Shown piece after piece: positions 1 to 8,656 of a stretch of DNA of 20,521 nucleotides. Location of the stretch: the NCBI GenBank assembly GCA_002334915.1, contig DDCQ01000003.1:6368-26888 (forward strand), in the 5' to 3' direction. The notes below the pieces were generated by a model. The model was given only the letters and a program-made list of their open reading frames with translations, was not told where the DNA came from and did not search any database. The stretch's first letter is position 1. Every line of letters starts with the position of its first letter. The stretch comes from Porticoccaceae bacterium UBA2002. Its GTDB lineage: Bacteria; Pseudomonadota; Gammaproteobacteria; Pseudomonadales; Porticoccaceae. Made by a program: the position numbers and the translations under genes.

Positions 1-1
1 G

Positions 2-598
2 AGTTGTCATGTACTGGCCCATGACTACGGCGATACCGTAGCTCAGGAGCTATTGGCCCGACAGCTGGATGGTGGCGGTTGCGGACAATGGCTGTCCTGC
101 TGTTTCCTCAATGGCGGCTTGTTTCCCGAAACCCATAGGGCGCTATTAACCCAAAAACTATTGTTAAGCCCCATAGGCGGCCTGTTGAATAGCTTTACCG
201 GTTTCCGCAAATTTTGCCACAACTTTAGCTCGGTATTTGGAGCAGATACCCAGCCCTCAGAGCAAGATTTACAGAATTTCTGGTGGCTGATTAACTTTAA
301 TAATGGCAAACATCTGTTTCACAATCTGATTACCTATATAAGCGACCGTATCCAGCATCGCGAACGCTGGGTATCGGCATTGCAAGCATCCAGCATTCCC
401 CTGGCCCTAATTAATGGCTCGGTGGATCCGGTGTCCGGCAGCCATATGGTAGCTAGATACAAAGAACTGGAGTGCAGACTAGACTATTGCGCCGAACTGC
501 CAACGATTGGCCATTACCCTCAGGTAGAAGCCCCCCAGGATGTGCTGGCCCATTATCTGGCATTCCTTAATGGAGTTGTTAGCGGAGTTCATCATTGA
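2..598 (+). CDS. MEST-like alpha/beta hydrolase, 5'-truncated by the window edge
   Basis: The reading frame is open from base 2 and the gene begins outside the window; 198 residues are visible. The visible part starts at the nucleophile elbow HDYGDTVAQELLAR, where the Asp at 23-25 sits at the nucleophile position of the epoxide-hydrolase/haloalkane-dehalogenase type of alpha/beta hydrolase. Further on come NGGLFPETHR, the acid Asp in NGSVDPVSG, and the catalytic His in GHYPQVEAP. The pattern HDYGD, NGG(I/L)FPETHR, FG..T.PSE, RWV.AL and HYPQ(L/V)E matches the MEST (mesoderm-specific transcript) family remembered from animals, which also has bacterial members. The reaction is unknown; hydrolysis of an epoxide, halide or ester is possible. 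An internal TTG at 53 is not the true start because the motif lies upstream of it. The stop overlaps a possible TTG start of the next small frame. Family call confident, substrate unknown. Confidence 0.85.
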   Translation, partial: SCHVLAHDYGDTVAQELLARQLDGGGCGQWLSCCFLNGGLFPETHRALLTQKLLLSPIGGLLNSFTGFRKFCHNFSSVFGADTQPSEQDLQNFWWLINFNNGKHLFHNLITYISDRIQHRERWVSALQASSIPLALINGSVDPVSGSHMVARYKELECRLDYCAELPTIGHYPQVEAPQDVLAHYLAFLNGVVSGVHH

Positions 599-864
599 CT
601 AAAACTGCTAGCCAACTCAGCAAAAATGCTCCATCAACCAGCAACAGGGTTGATATCCAGAGTCTGGACCAGTGGTTGGGTAGACTAACCTTTGATCAGG
701 CTTATTAGCAGTATGAAAAGCAGGGCTGGCACAGTGACGACTCGCAGGTCAATATACCGCGCCCGCGCAAAGCCTTTGGGGTCAGCGCATATTGGGCTAT
801 TGATGATACTACCGGGCAAATCCTGGCGCCTGCATGTCCACTCTACGAACCTCGCCGTATTTAG
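595..864 (+). pseudogene. Small frame interrupted by one in-frame TAG, possible gene remnant
   Basis: A frame starting at TTG 595, overlapping the hydrolase stop, reads about 37 codons to TAG at 706-708 and then continues in the same frame for about 51 codons to a stop at 862-864. The residues on both sides look like an ordinary soluble protein (before: RVDIQSLDQWLGRLTFDQAY; after: QYEKQGWHSDDSQVNIPRP, then FGVSAYWAIDD). A CAG-to-TAG transition at 706 would be enough to break it. The last part, from 809, runs antisense to the end of the M16 gene, so the true homologous part may end near there. No family is recognised, there is no ATG start and no clear ribosome binding site. It may be a decayed downstream partner of the hydrolase, or chance. 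Confidence 0.35.
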
Positions 865-2236
865 CTGCAATGTCCTGAATTTCGTCGGCACGGCCAATCA
901 GCACATACTGCAGATTGTCTCGCGGAAAATAGCTATCTATTAATCGTTTGCTTTCCGCCAGGGTCAGGCCATTGACCTTGGTTTCGAACCCATTAATAAA
1001 CTCCGGACCGAAATCAAATAGATACATATCTGCCATCAGGCTGGACAGCTGACCTGTAGTTTCGTAGTCCGGCGGGAACTGGCCCTTGACGTAGGCCTTG
1101 GCCGAATCCAGCGTCGCCTGATCTATGCCCTGCTCCCATAATTTGGCGTAGGTTGCCAGAGCCAGATCAATCGCCTCTTCGGTGGTCGAGGTTTTGGTAA
1201 AGGTACTAATTCTGAACATGCCGCCATCACGGAATGGGATAAAGCCAGAGCGCGCACCATAGGTCAGGCCACTGTTAACCCGCAGTTCATCATTGAGCCA
1301 GGAGGTAAAACGGCCACCCAGTATGGTGTTAATGACCTGCAGGCCGACAAAGTCCGGATTATCGCGGCTAATACCCATACCGCCTATTAAGAAGGTGGTT
1401 TCAATGGCATCGGGCTTATCCACTAATAAGACCCTGGCACTGGTTGGCGTCTCTACCGGCTCAGGCGCCACTGCCTCAACTACAGCAGTGCCCTGCCAGT
1501 CAGAAAATAACGCTGCCAGATAGACTTTCATATCGGCAAGCTCAAAGTCACCGGCAATGGTCAGTGCGGTATTGGCTGGCTGGTAATAAGCACGATAGAA
1601 ATCCCGCACCTGCTGAAGACTCATGTTCTCTAAAGATATGCGGTCTCCAAAACTGGGACTGCCGTAGGGATGGTCTGCAAACAGCAGAGCATTAAAGTAA
1701 GCACTGATCACCGCTCTTGGACTCTCTTTAGCCTGCGCCAACGCAGCCACTTTATTTTGGAGCAGTTTGCTGTATTCCGTCTGATCAAATGTTGGCCCAG
1801 TGAGCACAGCTTTAAATAGCGGCAGCATCTGCCCAGCGTCTTTGGCCATAAAATCAGCGCCTATATAGCTGCCTTCAACCCCTGAATCTGCATCGAGACT
1901 GGCGCCCAAACTATCGACCAATAACTCCGTCTCCTGCTTGGATGCCAGGCTATTGCCCAGCAGCAGACTCTGTGCTGTGATGGAGGCCATTCCGGCAGTT
2001 TTATCTCTGACACTACCCGCACGCACCACCGCATTAATGGTAATTAATGGCACCTCAGTCTGGGGCATTAGCATCAGGGTGAGGCCATTATCCAATACCA
2101 CTGTCTCACTGGCGGGCATTTGAAAGCTGCTTGCCGTTGGTGACTTATCAGACACCACCTGAGGGTCTGGCGCACAGGCTGAGAGAGAGAGCACTAATCC
2201 GGCAGCAGTAGCTGCGGCAATAAGTTGTCTGATCAT
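809..2236 (-). CDS. Catalytically inactive M16 peptidase-family lipoprotein
   Basis: 475 residues. The N-terminus is a lipoprotein signal with lipobox LSAC and lipidated Cys21; Ala at +2 suggests the outer membrane. The protein has the two-lobed M16 fold, but where the family carries HxxEH this one reads ITAQS, so it lacks the zinc ligands and should not cleave peptides alone. It keeps the second-lobe segment LRVNSGLTYGARSG, matching the R/Y pair that inactive M16 partners supply to an active subunit. It starts by an ATGA overlap with the active M16 gene upstream, with GAGGAG eight bases before the ATG, so the two products are probably made together and assemble as a heterodimer in the periplasm. 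Substrates are unknown; periplasmic peptides are the usual guess. Confidence 0.88.
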   Translation of the reverse strand: MIRQLIAAATAAGLVLSLSACAPDPQVVSDKSPTASSFQMPASETVVLDNGLTLMLMPQTEVPLITINAVVRAGSVRDKTAGMASITAQSLLLGNSLASKQETELLVDSLGASLDADSGVEGSYIGADFMAKDAGQMLPLFKAVLTGPTFDQTEYSKLLQNKVAALAQAKESPRAVISAYFNALLFADHPYGSPSFGDRISLENMSLQQVRDFYRAYYQPANTALTIAGDFELADMKVYLAALFSDWQGTAVVEAVAPEPVETPTSARVLLVDKPDAIETTFLIGGMGISRDNPDFVGLQVINTILGGRFTSWLNDELRVNSGLTYGARSGFIPFRDGGMFRISTFTKTSTTEEAIDLALATYAKLWEQGIDQATLDSAKAYVKGQFPPDYETTGQLSSLMADMYLFDFGPEFINGFETKVNGLTLAESKRLIDSYFPRDNLQYVLIGRADEIQDIAAKYGEVRRVDMQAPGFAR

Positions 2237-3552
2237 TGGTCCAGCTCCTCTTCCGCCGCCAACACTCCGACCGTGCGATTGGCGCGAATAAAGTATTGGC
2301 TGGCAACACGCTGTAAATCCTCCGGTGTCACCTTGTTGTATTCCTCAGGGGCAGTAAATAATTTTTCATAGCTGCCCTTAAACAACTCATAGGTGCCTAT
2401 GGTATTAGCCTTGCCATTGATGGTTTCCATTGTGCGATAGAAATCCATCAGACGTAGATTTTTAGCTTTTTCTAGCTCAGCCACAGTTACGCCATTGGCA
2501 GAGACCTTGGTAATCTCGGCCAGCATGGACTGCTCCAACTGAGCGGCATCTATATCCGCTGCCGCCACCCCATAAATATAAAATAGATTGGGATCAAAGC
2601 TCTCGGGCATATAGGTCTCTGCACCCAGTGCAATCTGGTTATTGACCAGAGACTGATACAGGCGCGAGCTATTGCCCTCTCCCAAAATAGCTGCCAGTAA
2701 ATCCAGTGCATAGTTATCCTTATGAGAGCTGGCGGGTATATGGTAAGCCAGCATGACATTGGGTGTGCTGACCGACGCTTTTTTTACAAACACCCGACGC
2801 TCACCTTTTTGCTCAGGCTCCACTGTTTTGATCTCCCTGGGCGGAGCCTTGGCCGGAATTGGCGCAAAGTATTTATCTGCCATGGCTTTGACCTCAGCCA
2901 GCTTTACATCGCCGGCAATCACCACCACTGCATTATTGGGCGCATAGTAGGTGCTGTGATACTGACGCAGGTCTTCCAGGGACCAGGCAGCAATATCAGA
3001 CTCATGACCAATCACCGACCAGGAGTAAGGGTGAGCTCGGAAGGCGGCGCCTTTAAGCTCTTCCTGCAGTACGCGCCAGTTAGAATTTTCCAGGCCTGTA
3101 GTGCGCTCAGAGGCGACCACACCGCGCTCGGACTCAACCATAGCCGCATCTATATCCAGACGGGCTATTCGATCTGCTTCCAGATCAAAAATCGTCTCCA
3201 TAGCTGCGGCCGGGAACCAGTTGGTGTAGACAGTGACATTTTCTGAGGTATAGGCATTGTTGGCGCCACCGGCAGCTTCCATGGTGCGGTCAAACATCTT
3301 GGGGCCATACTTGGCTGAGCCGTTAAACATCATGTGCTCAAAGAAATGTGAGATGCCGGTAATACCCGGCACCTCATTGCGAGAACCCACCTTCCAGAAC
3401 AGATACATATTGGCATTGGGGATGGAGCTGTCCTCCAGCACCAGTATCTTCATGCCATTTTCGAGAGTAAAACTTTCAATATCCTCCTGGGTGGCCGCCT
3501 GAGCTGAAAGCGCTATGATCAGAGTTATAAGCATCAATGCAGTGTTTTTCAT
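2233..3552 (-). CDS. Active M16 zinc metalloprotease, secreted
   Basis: 439 residues from the chosen start. The Sec signal peptide MKNTALMLITLIIALSAQA ends in AQA. HFFEH at residues 69-73 is the inverted zinc motif HxxEH (His69 and His73 ligands, Glu72 catalytic). Glu142 and Glu149 in ESERGVVASE lie at the spacing at which the third zinc ligand and its helper occur in M16 (pitrilysin/processing-peptidase family). SSRLYQSLV lies in the second lobe. The frame extends to 3603, but the ATG at 3552 has GAGGT seven bases upstream and opens directly into the signal peptide, so I place the start there. It follows the MFS gene by 43 bases and overlaps the inactive M16 gene by four bases. Likely role: clearing or processing peptides in the periplasm together with the inactive partner. 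Confidence 0.92.
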   Translation of the reverse strand: MKNTALMLITLIIALSAQAATQEDIESFTLENGMKILVLEDSSIPNANMYLFWKVGSRNEVPGITGISHFFEHMMFNGSAKYGPKMFDRTMEAAGGANNAYTSENVTVYTNWFPAAAMETIFDLEADRIARLDIDAAMVESERGVVASERTTGLENSNWRVLQEELKGAAFRAHPYSWSVIGHESDIAAWSLEDLRQYHSTYYAPNNAVVVIAGDVKLAEVKAMADKYFAPIPAKAPPREIKTVEPEQKGERRVFVKKASVSTPNVMLAYHIPASSHKDNYALDLLAAILGEGNSSRLYQSLVNNQIALGAETYMPESFDPNLFYIYGVAAADIDAAQLEQSMLAEITKVSANGVTVAELEKAKNLRLMDFYRTMETINGKANTIGTYELFKGSYEKLFTAPEEYNKVTPEDLQRVASQYFIRANRTVGVLAAEEELDQ

Positions 3553-3558
3553 TGGTGT

Positions 3559-3563
3559 ACCTC
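3559..3563 (-). promoter_or_regulatory. Ribosome binding site deciding the M16 start
   Basis: GAGGT on the minus strand, seven bases before the ATG at 3552. It supports the start at the signal peptide over the in-frame upstream ATG at 3603, which would put 17 charged residues before the signal. Confidence 0.6.
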
Positions 3564-3595
3564 GGTTCTTTCTATGTAAAAGCCTGTCCAAAAGC

Positions 3596-4915
3596 CTATC
3601 CATTATTTAAGTCATGATTGCGTTTTTCTGCTGCCGCCCAATCCCTTGGCAACACCCGCGAGACCACCATAAAGCTGATAATCGAGGGGATAAACATGCC
3701 GCAGGTAACAGTCATGGCATAGCGAATCGACTCCAGCTCTGTGCTGCCATCCCTGAATACATCTGCCAGCCAACCGGTAAAGGTAGGTCCACCGCCCAGA
3801 GCAATCATATTGAGGATAAAGAAAAACAGGGCAGTGGACATGGCGCGCATATTAATCGGTGCCAGTGTTTGGGCAATGGCAAAACTGGGCCCCAGATAGA
3901 TACCCAGAAATAGCAAAAACACCGTGGTAAAGGCCAGATGTACCCATACCGATGACACCCAAAAACTGATCACACCTATGGGTAAGCATATACTGATCGC
4001 GATAGCAGGAAGCCAGCCATAGGCACGAATATCTTTACCACCCCACCAGTCCGCAAGCCTGGCGCCAAAGAGCGCACCCCCGGCATAGGTGGTGCCATTA
4101 ATAATACCCAGCGCAATCACCAATGTCTGGAAGTCGAATGCAGGATCCAGAAGTACCAGATATTTGGTTTGAAATGCCGAGGTGGCATAGGACACAAAGG
4201 AGCCAAAGGCGATACCAAAGCACATGGCCCACCAGGCTGGTATCTTGACTAAAGTCTTTAGAGATTCCTTAAAAGGTGGCTGGACGATTTGCTTATCGGT
4301 ATCCAACTCCATGGCACCCCGCACCGGCTCGCGAAGCACTAACTTAACCACCAGGGCCAGACCAATTCCGGTAAGACCTAGAAAGATAAAGATACGACGC
4401 CAATCTACATCTTCACCGGAAGACCCCATCAGCGAGGCAGTGGCAAAATAGGCGGCCATAATGCCCAGCGGGATACCCATGGAGTAAACCCCCAGCGCAC
4501 CAGCTCGCTCTTCTTTGGGGTACAGGTCAGAGATAATGGAGTGGGACGGGGGGCTGCCACCCGCTTCGCCAATACCAACACCCATACGAGCCAGACCGAT
4601 CTGCATAAAGTTAGTTGCCAGACCGGTCAGGGCAGTAAAGCCACTCCAGACAGCCAGTGCTAAGGACAGGATATTTACACGACTATAGCGATCTGCCAAC
4701 CAGGCGATAGGAATAGCAACAACTGTGTAGAAGGTGGCAAAAGCCAGGCCGATTAATAGTCCCAACTCTGTATTGGTAAGGCCTAGATCTTTTTGAATAA
4801 ACGGCGCCAGGATGCCAACAATCTGGCGATCAATAAAATTAAAGCCGTAGACCACTGTCAGCAAAACCAGCACAAGGCTGCGATAACTTTTACTGGGTGT
4901 TTTTTGTTCAGTCAT
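3596..4915 (-). CDS. MFS transporter, spinster-like
   Basis: 439 residues and about 12 membrane segments. The N-terminus reads YGFNFIDRQIVGILAPFIQK, followed by the loop 2-3 motif WLADRYSRVNILS and the segment ARMGVGIGEAGGSPPSHSII. These are hallmarks of spinster-type major facilitator proteins common in Proteobacteria. Transport direction and substrate cannot be read from sequence; bacterial members are suggested exporters or importers of amphipathic molecules. I chose the ATG at 4915 (MTEQKTPSK) because AGGA lies five bases upstream; an ATG at 4939 adds eight residues and has no ribosome binding site. The gene heads the unit MFS, M16, M16, and is divergent from the BCCT gene. The grouping suggests uptake or export of something related to the protease products, which is inference. 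Confidence 0.88.
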   Translation of the reverse strand: MTEQKTPSKSYRSLVLVLLTVVYGFNFIDRQIVGILAPFIQKDLGLTNTELGLLIGLAFATFYTVVAIPIAWLADRYSRVNILSLALAVWSGFTALTGLATNFMQIGLARMGVGIGEAGGSPPSHSIISDLYPKEERAGALGVYSMGIPLGIMAAYFATASLMGSSGEDVDWRRIFIFLGLTGIGLALVVKLVLREPVRGAMELDTDKQIVQPPFKESLKTLVKIPAWWAMCFGIAFGSFVSYATSAFQTKYLVLLDPAFDFQTLVIALGIINGTTYAGGALFGARLADWWGGKDIRAYGWLPAIAISICLPIGVISFWVSSVWVHLAFTTVFLLFLGIYLGPSFAIAQTLAPINMRAMSTALFFFILNMIALGGGPTFTGWLADVFRDGSTELESIRYAMTVTCGMFIPSIISFMVVSRVLPRDWAAAEKRNHDLNNG

Positions 4916-5049
4916 GGGAATCCTGTAGCCGGAGGGCATTTATTATTATTTTTAACAGCAAAGGTAGGCTACGTTAACTGCTTAAAGAGAGCAAGCCACA
5001 GAATCGGTATTGCTAACTCTGCGTTCACAAACCGGGCTATTTATGAGTT

Positions 5050-5063
5050 CACAGGGCACTGTG
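5050..5063. promoter_or_regulatory. Short inverted repeat between divergent MFS and BCCT genes
   Basis: CACAG-GGCA-CTGTG, five-base arms and a four-base spacer, 38 bases before the BCCT start in the 186-base divergent spacer 4916-5101. The spacer must hold both promoters, but I cannot assign -35/-10 pairs with confidence. Arms this short can occur by chance. Confidence 0.2.
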
Positions 5064-5101
5064 CTAACCTGTGCAGCTTCCCTCAGCATAATAATAATTC
5101 T

Positions 5102-6694
5102 ATGAGCGACCCAGCCAGCATAAGCAACACAGCCCACACAAAGGTTCCAGAAGTTGATTGGACCATCTTTGTTCCTGCCATAATAGTTGTTTTGGTCTGT
5201 GCCATACCGCTAATGATCTTTCCCGATGCAGCGGCGACTTTTCTAATCGACAGCCGCAAAACTATCATGACCAATCTGCTGTGGCTGTATCTCACCGTAG
5301 GCATGGCGGCAGTAGTTTTTTGCCTGTGGCTGGCTTTTGGCCCCTATGCTCATGTCAAACTGGGTGCGGCAGATGAGCCACCGGAGTACTCCGATGCCCA
5401 TTGGGTCGCCATGATGTTCACCGCGGCGATTGGTGCCGGAGTAATTGCCTGGGGCTTTGCCGAGCCAATCTACTATCTGCAAACACCGCCCATGGGCATA
5501 GAACCGGGATCCTCAAAGTCCTTTGAATGGGCACATATGTATCCGCTGTTTCACTGGGGCATTATCGGTTGGGCCATCTATGCCGTTCCCGCCGTCCCCA
5601 TTGCCTACATGCTCTATGTGAAGCGCTACACCACATTGCGTATTAGCAGTGCCTGCGATGGCGCGCTGTCAAAAACAGGCCGCAACCAAATCAAGACAGT
5701 CATCGATATTTTTATTGTGCTGGGTATTGTCGGCGGCGTCGCCACCTCTCTGGGTCTGGGCGTGCCGCTACTATCCGCCATGTTAGCTACATTATTTGAT
5801 ATTCCCGACAGTATGCTGATCAAAATGGCAGTGCTGGCATTCTGGACTGCACTGTTTGGGGCCAGTGTTTATCGAGGTCTTAAGTCGGGTATTAAGGTAC
5901 TTGCCGATATCAATATTACCCTGGCTGTTATGGCTATTATCTTTGTGTTAATTGCCGGGCCCGGCATTTTTATAATGGACCTGACCGTCAACAGCATTGG
6001 CTTGATGTTTAGCAACTTTATTGCCGCGGCGACCTGGACCGACCCCATTGAAAATAGCAGCTTTCCCGATGACTGGACAGGTTTTTACTGGGCATGGTGG
6101 CTGGCCTATACCGGCATGATCGGTCTGTTTTTTGCGCGTATTTCCCGTGGTCGCACCATCCGTCAGCTGGTGCTGGGCGTGATTGGCTGGGGCTGTTTGG
6201 GCACCTGGCTATTTATGGCAGTTATGGGCGGCTACTCCCTGTATCTGGAAACTACAGGCAGCCTTGAGGTCAAAGAGATTCTCTCGACTCAGGGTATGTC
6301 ATTTGTGAACGCGCTTGTCATTCAGAGTATGCCCCTGGGTAAATTTACGCTGGCCATGTTCACGATACTGTCGGTTATTTTTTATGCGACCAGTATTGAT
6401 TCTGGCGCCTATGTGCTAGCCAGTATCTGTGCAAAAAATTTACCTAATGATGCCGAACCAGTGCGCTGGAGTCGTTTGGCATGGGCCGGGTTGCTAGCTG
6501 TTATCACGGCGGGAATTCTGCAGTCCGGCGCACTGGATACAGTATTGTCGATTACCGTACTCAGCTCAGTGCCGCTGATACCAATTATGATTCTACTCTG
6601 CGTGTCACTGGTGCGCTGGTTAAATCAGGACTTTGGCCATCTGGTCAGCGCAAAAGAACTGACCATCAAAACCAGTAACAGGGAGTCATCATGA
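5102..6694 (+). CDS. BCCT-family (betaine/carnitine/choline) transporter
   Basis: 530 residues, 12 predicted membrane segments. Family marks: FTAAIGAGVIAWGFAEPIYY in the region that forms the sodium and substrate path, and the tryptophan-rich FYWAWWLAYTGMIGLFFARI followed by SRGRTIRQ, the most conserved BCCT stretch. The substrate is likely a quaternary ammonium or sulfonium compound such as glycine betaine, choline, carnitine or DMSP; sequence alone does not choose. The frame extends back to 4793, but hydrophobic, family-like sequence begins after the ATG at 5102, and the upstream part is antisense to the MFS start. There is no clear Shine-Dalgarno sequence before 5102. The short cytoplasmic tail (no long C-terminal osmosensing domain) argues for nutrient uptake rather than BetP-like osmotic gating. 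Coupled by ATGA to the BASS gene. Confidence 0.92.
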   Translation: MSDPASISNTAHTKVPEVDWTIFVPAIIVVLVCAIPLMIFPDAAATFLIDSRKTIMTNLLWLYLTVGMAAVVFCLWLAFGPYAHVKLGAADEPPEYSDAHWVAMMFTAAIGAGVIAWGFAEPIYYLQTPPMGIEPGSSKSFEWAHMYPLFHWGIIGWAIYAVPAVPIAYMLYVKRYTTLRISSACDGALSKTGRNQIKTVIDIFIVLGIVGGVATSLGLGVPLLSAMLATLFDIPDSMLIKMAVLAFWTALFGASVYRGLKSGIKVLADINITLAVMAIIFVLIAGPGIFIMDLTVNSIGLMFSNFIAAATWTDPIENSSFPDDWTGFYWAWWLAYTGMIGLFFARISRGRTIRQLVLGVIGWGCLGTWLFMAVMGGYSLYLETTGSLEVKEILSTQGMSFVNALVIQSMPLGKFTLAMFTILSVIFYATSIDSGAYVLASICAKNLPNDAEPVRWSRLAWAGLLAVITAGILQSGALDTVLSITVLSSVPLIPIMILLCVSLVRWLNQDFGHLVSAKELTIKTSNRESS

Positions 6695-7605
6695 TCGGGC
6701 TCTATATAGAGTATGAATACTGGGTGGCGGCAGTACAGCTGGTACTGGCAATGCTGGGTATGGGTGCTGGCCTGCGAATAGCAGACTTCAAGAAAGTCGC
6801 CCTGCAACCTAAGGCGGTCACAGTGGGCCTGTCGATGCAACTGGTGATGGTGCCTCTGGTCGCTCTGGGATTTATTGTGCTCGCAGACTTGCCACCCGGT
6901 ATGATTATTGGCATCGCTATAATTGCAGCAATCCCGGGTGGTACTGTATCCAATATATTCACTTTTATGGCCCGGGGTAATGTGCCACTGTCCATTAGCA
7001 TCACCGCGCTGACATCTCTTGCCTGCCTGGCAACCACGCCCATTATTTTGGACTTTCTTATCGCTGACTATATGCCCGACAGCTTTGTGATGCCGGCGGC
7101 AAAAGTGGCTATCGAAATAGGTCTCTGTCTGTTGTTACCTCTGGGGTTAGGCATGCTAGTGCTCAAGCGTTTTCCCCAGTATGCCCCAAGATTTTCAGAT
7201 CTCTGTGTCAAGGGTTCGCTAACAGGTATCGGCATAATAGTCTTGGGGTCTCTGGGTGCAGGCCGACTTAATTTTGCCAATACCTCCACTGATGATATTG
7301 CTGTGTTATTTGCTTTTATTGTCAGCCTGACTCTGGTGGGTGTTTGGCTAACCAAAGGTTTTGCCTTGGCTCAGCAGGATAACCGAGCCATTGAGATGGA
7401 AGTTGTGGTGAGAAATATTAACCTGGGGTTTTTGCTCAAAGTATCTCTGTTTCCAACGGTAGCAGGAGAAAGCAACCCGGTGGCAGATATGGCGCTATTT
7501 ACCATGCTGCTCTATGGCGCATGGCAGCTCGCTACTGGAATCTTTTTAATCTTCTGGCGGCGCAGGCAACCGATCTCCCCATCATTGGCGAGCAGCCAGC
7601 AATAA
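6691..7605 (+). CDS. BASS-family (bile acid:sodium symporter) transporter
   Basis: 304 residues, about ten membrane segments. IPGGTVSNIFTFMARGNVPLS matches the conserved crossover region of the BASS fold, and EMEVVVRNINLGFLLKV resembles the second crossover helix. Bacterial BASS proteins import organic anions such as pantoate, 2-oxo acids or sulfonates with sodium; the substrate here is not determined. The ATG overlaps the BCCT stop (ATGA at 6691-6694) and has AGGGAG five bases upstream, so it is translated from the same message as BCCT. Two different sodium symporters coupled this tightly suggest related substrates or an import/export pair, which is inference. The C-terminus is basic and short. 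Confidence 0.85.
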   Translation: MIGLYIEYEYWVAAVQLVLAMLGMGAGLRIADFKKVALQPKAVTVGLSMQLVMVPLVALGFIVLADLPPGMIIGIAIIAAIPGGTVSNIFTFMARGNVPLSISITALTSLACLATTPIILDFLIADYMPDSFVMPAAKVAIEIGLCLLLPLGLGMLVLKRFPQYAPRFSDLCVKGSLTGIGIIVLGSLGAGRLNFANTSTDDIAVLFAFIVSLTLVGVWLTKGFALAQQDNRAIEMEVVVRNINLGFLLKVSLFPTVAGESNPVADMALFTMLLYGAWQLATGIFLIFWRRRQPISPSLASSQQ

Positions 7606-7632
7606 AAATATTGTTCGGCCCGGCAATTTTTA
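7605..7632 (+). terminator. Possible weak terminator after the BASS gene
   Basis: Directly after the BASS stop: A-tract, stem TTGTT/GGCAA (two G-U pairs in RNA) with loop CGGCCC, then TTTTT. The stem is short, but the A-tract/hairpin/T-tract order fits a factor-independent terminator, and the symmetry could serve the convergent hydrolase gene ending at 7727 as well. Confidence 0.3.
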
Positions 7633-7726
7633 GCAAGGCCTTGGCCTCCCAGGGTTTGGTTACTGCGGCGGCTTTTTATCTGGGCGCCTGGACGAGAGGA
7701 CTAAATTAGAGGCCCGGATGAGTCGC

Positions 7727-8632
7727 CTAGAGGTATCTTAGATAATAATTAGCCACCCGCTGTTCAATATACTGCGGGTCAGATTGCCAGGCCCTGGCAT
7801 GCATTTCACAGGAGGATTCCCAAAATTCTTTGGGCTCTTTCGCTGCAGCATAATTTCTCTCACCATGGGAAAAACCAATAAGATTGTCGCCGGTACAATG
7901 AATAATAAATACAGGCCTTGGGGCAATAGCGGCCACCATTTCCTCAGGGTTTAGTCTGTCAAATTCCATTCCGGTGCGCAGCTCCAATATCCAGGTGATG
8001 ATAGGCAGCAGGGGAAAACTTGGCAGGTTAAGATACTGTTCAATAATCTCTTGATATAGATCGCTCAGGTTTGACCACCCCGCTTCGAACACGCCTGCCT
8101 CTATTCGCGGGTCTTTTACCATCGCCATTATAGAAGTTGCCGCGCCCAGTGAGGTTCCAAAGATACCGATACTTTTAATACCCCTTTGCTGATATAAATA
8201 ATCTACTGCCGCGTTTACATCATATTGCTCGAAATACCCCATGGTTGAAAACGAACGGATATTGGTTCCGCTATTTCGTAAATCAAAAGTAAGAATATTA
8301 AATCCCGCTTGATGCATAGCTTTAAACCAACGCATGCCTTCACGTCTGTCAGCACCATGGCCGTGAATAAAAATTATCGCCTTGTCCGAGTCGTTTGCCG
8401 GCATATACCAGCCATTTAATTCATTGCCATCATTAGACTGGAAAAAGATATCCTCAAAGCTGAGATCTAACTGGGAGGGGTCACCGCAATAGATAAAGTG
8501 CTCTTCACTGCAGGTATATGTGGGATGCATGATATTGGAGGATAGCATCCAACCAAAGGTAAACAGACCAGCGAATATCAAGCCTATAAAACTGGCGATA
8601 ACAATGACGTAACCTTTTTTAATTTTGTCCAT
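7727..8632 (-). CDS. Membrane-anchored alpha/beta hydrolase (serine type)
   Basis: 301 residues from ATG 8632. Residues 8-30 form one hydrophobic helix after a basic start (MDKIKK), an uncleaved anchor or signal. The catalytic domain has the oxyanion segment HGHG (90-93), nucleophile Ser161 in GTSLGA, acid Asp249 in CTGDN and His278 in MHAR. This arrangement fits the BEM46/YfhR-like group of membrane-tethered alpha/beta hydrolases; the natural ester, amide or thioester substrate is unknown. A TTG at 8647 would add five residues but has no ribosome binding site. The gene lies 103 bases downstream of the dioxygenase on the same strand, so it may share its transcript or use a promoter of its own, where a TATAAA (8657-8662) is visible. 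Two Cys in the ectodomain (41 and 49) may form a disulfide. Confidence 0.85.
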   Translation of the reverse strand: MDKIKKGYVIVIASFIGLIFAGLFTFGWMLSSNIMHPTYTCSEEHFIYCGDPSQLDLSFEDIFFQSNDGNELNGWYMPANDSDKAIIFIHGHGADRREGMRWFKAMHQAGFNILTFDLRNSGTNIRSFSTMGYFEQYDVNAAVDYLYQQRGIKSIGIFGTSLGAATSIMAMVKDPRIEAGVFEAGWSNLSDLYQEIIEQYLNLPSFPLLPIITWILELRTGMEFDRLNPEEMVAAIAPRPVFIIHCTGDNLIGFSHGERNYAAAKEPKEFWESSCEMHARAWQSDPQYIEQRVANYYLRYL

Positions 8633-8656
8633 ATAGCTCTGACTCAACGGGGTATT

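Noticed and set aside
706..708. TAG read through as pyrrolysine or by suppression
   Set aside because: Nothing in the window supports a pyrrolysine system, and a simple CAG-to-TAG change explains the interruption.
692..943. 83-residue plus-strand frame next to the M16 end
   Set aside because: Basic, low-quality composition and largely antisense to M16; the frame starting at 595 looks more protein-like.
4793..5101. N-terminal extension of the BCCT gene
   Set aside because: This part runs antisense to the MFS start and its promoter region, and the protein-like BCCT N-terminus begins at ATG 5102.
7521..7709. 62-residue plus-strand frame over the BASS 3' end
   Set aside because: It overlaps the BASS gene in another frame and extends only 100 bases into the convergent gap; no homology is recognised. 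A frameshifted tail cannot be fully excluded.
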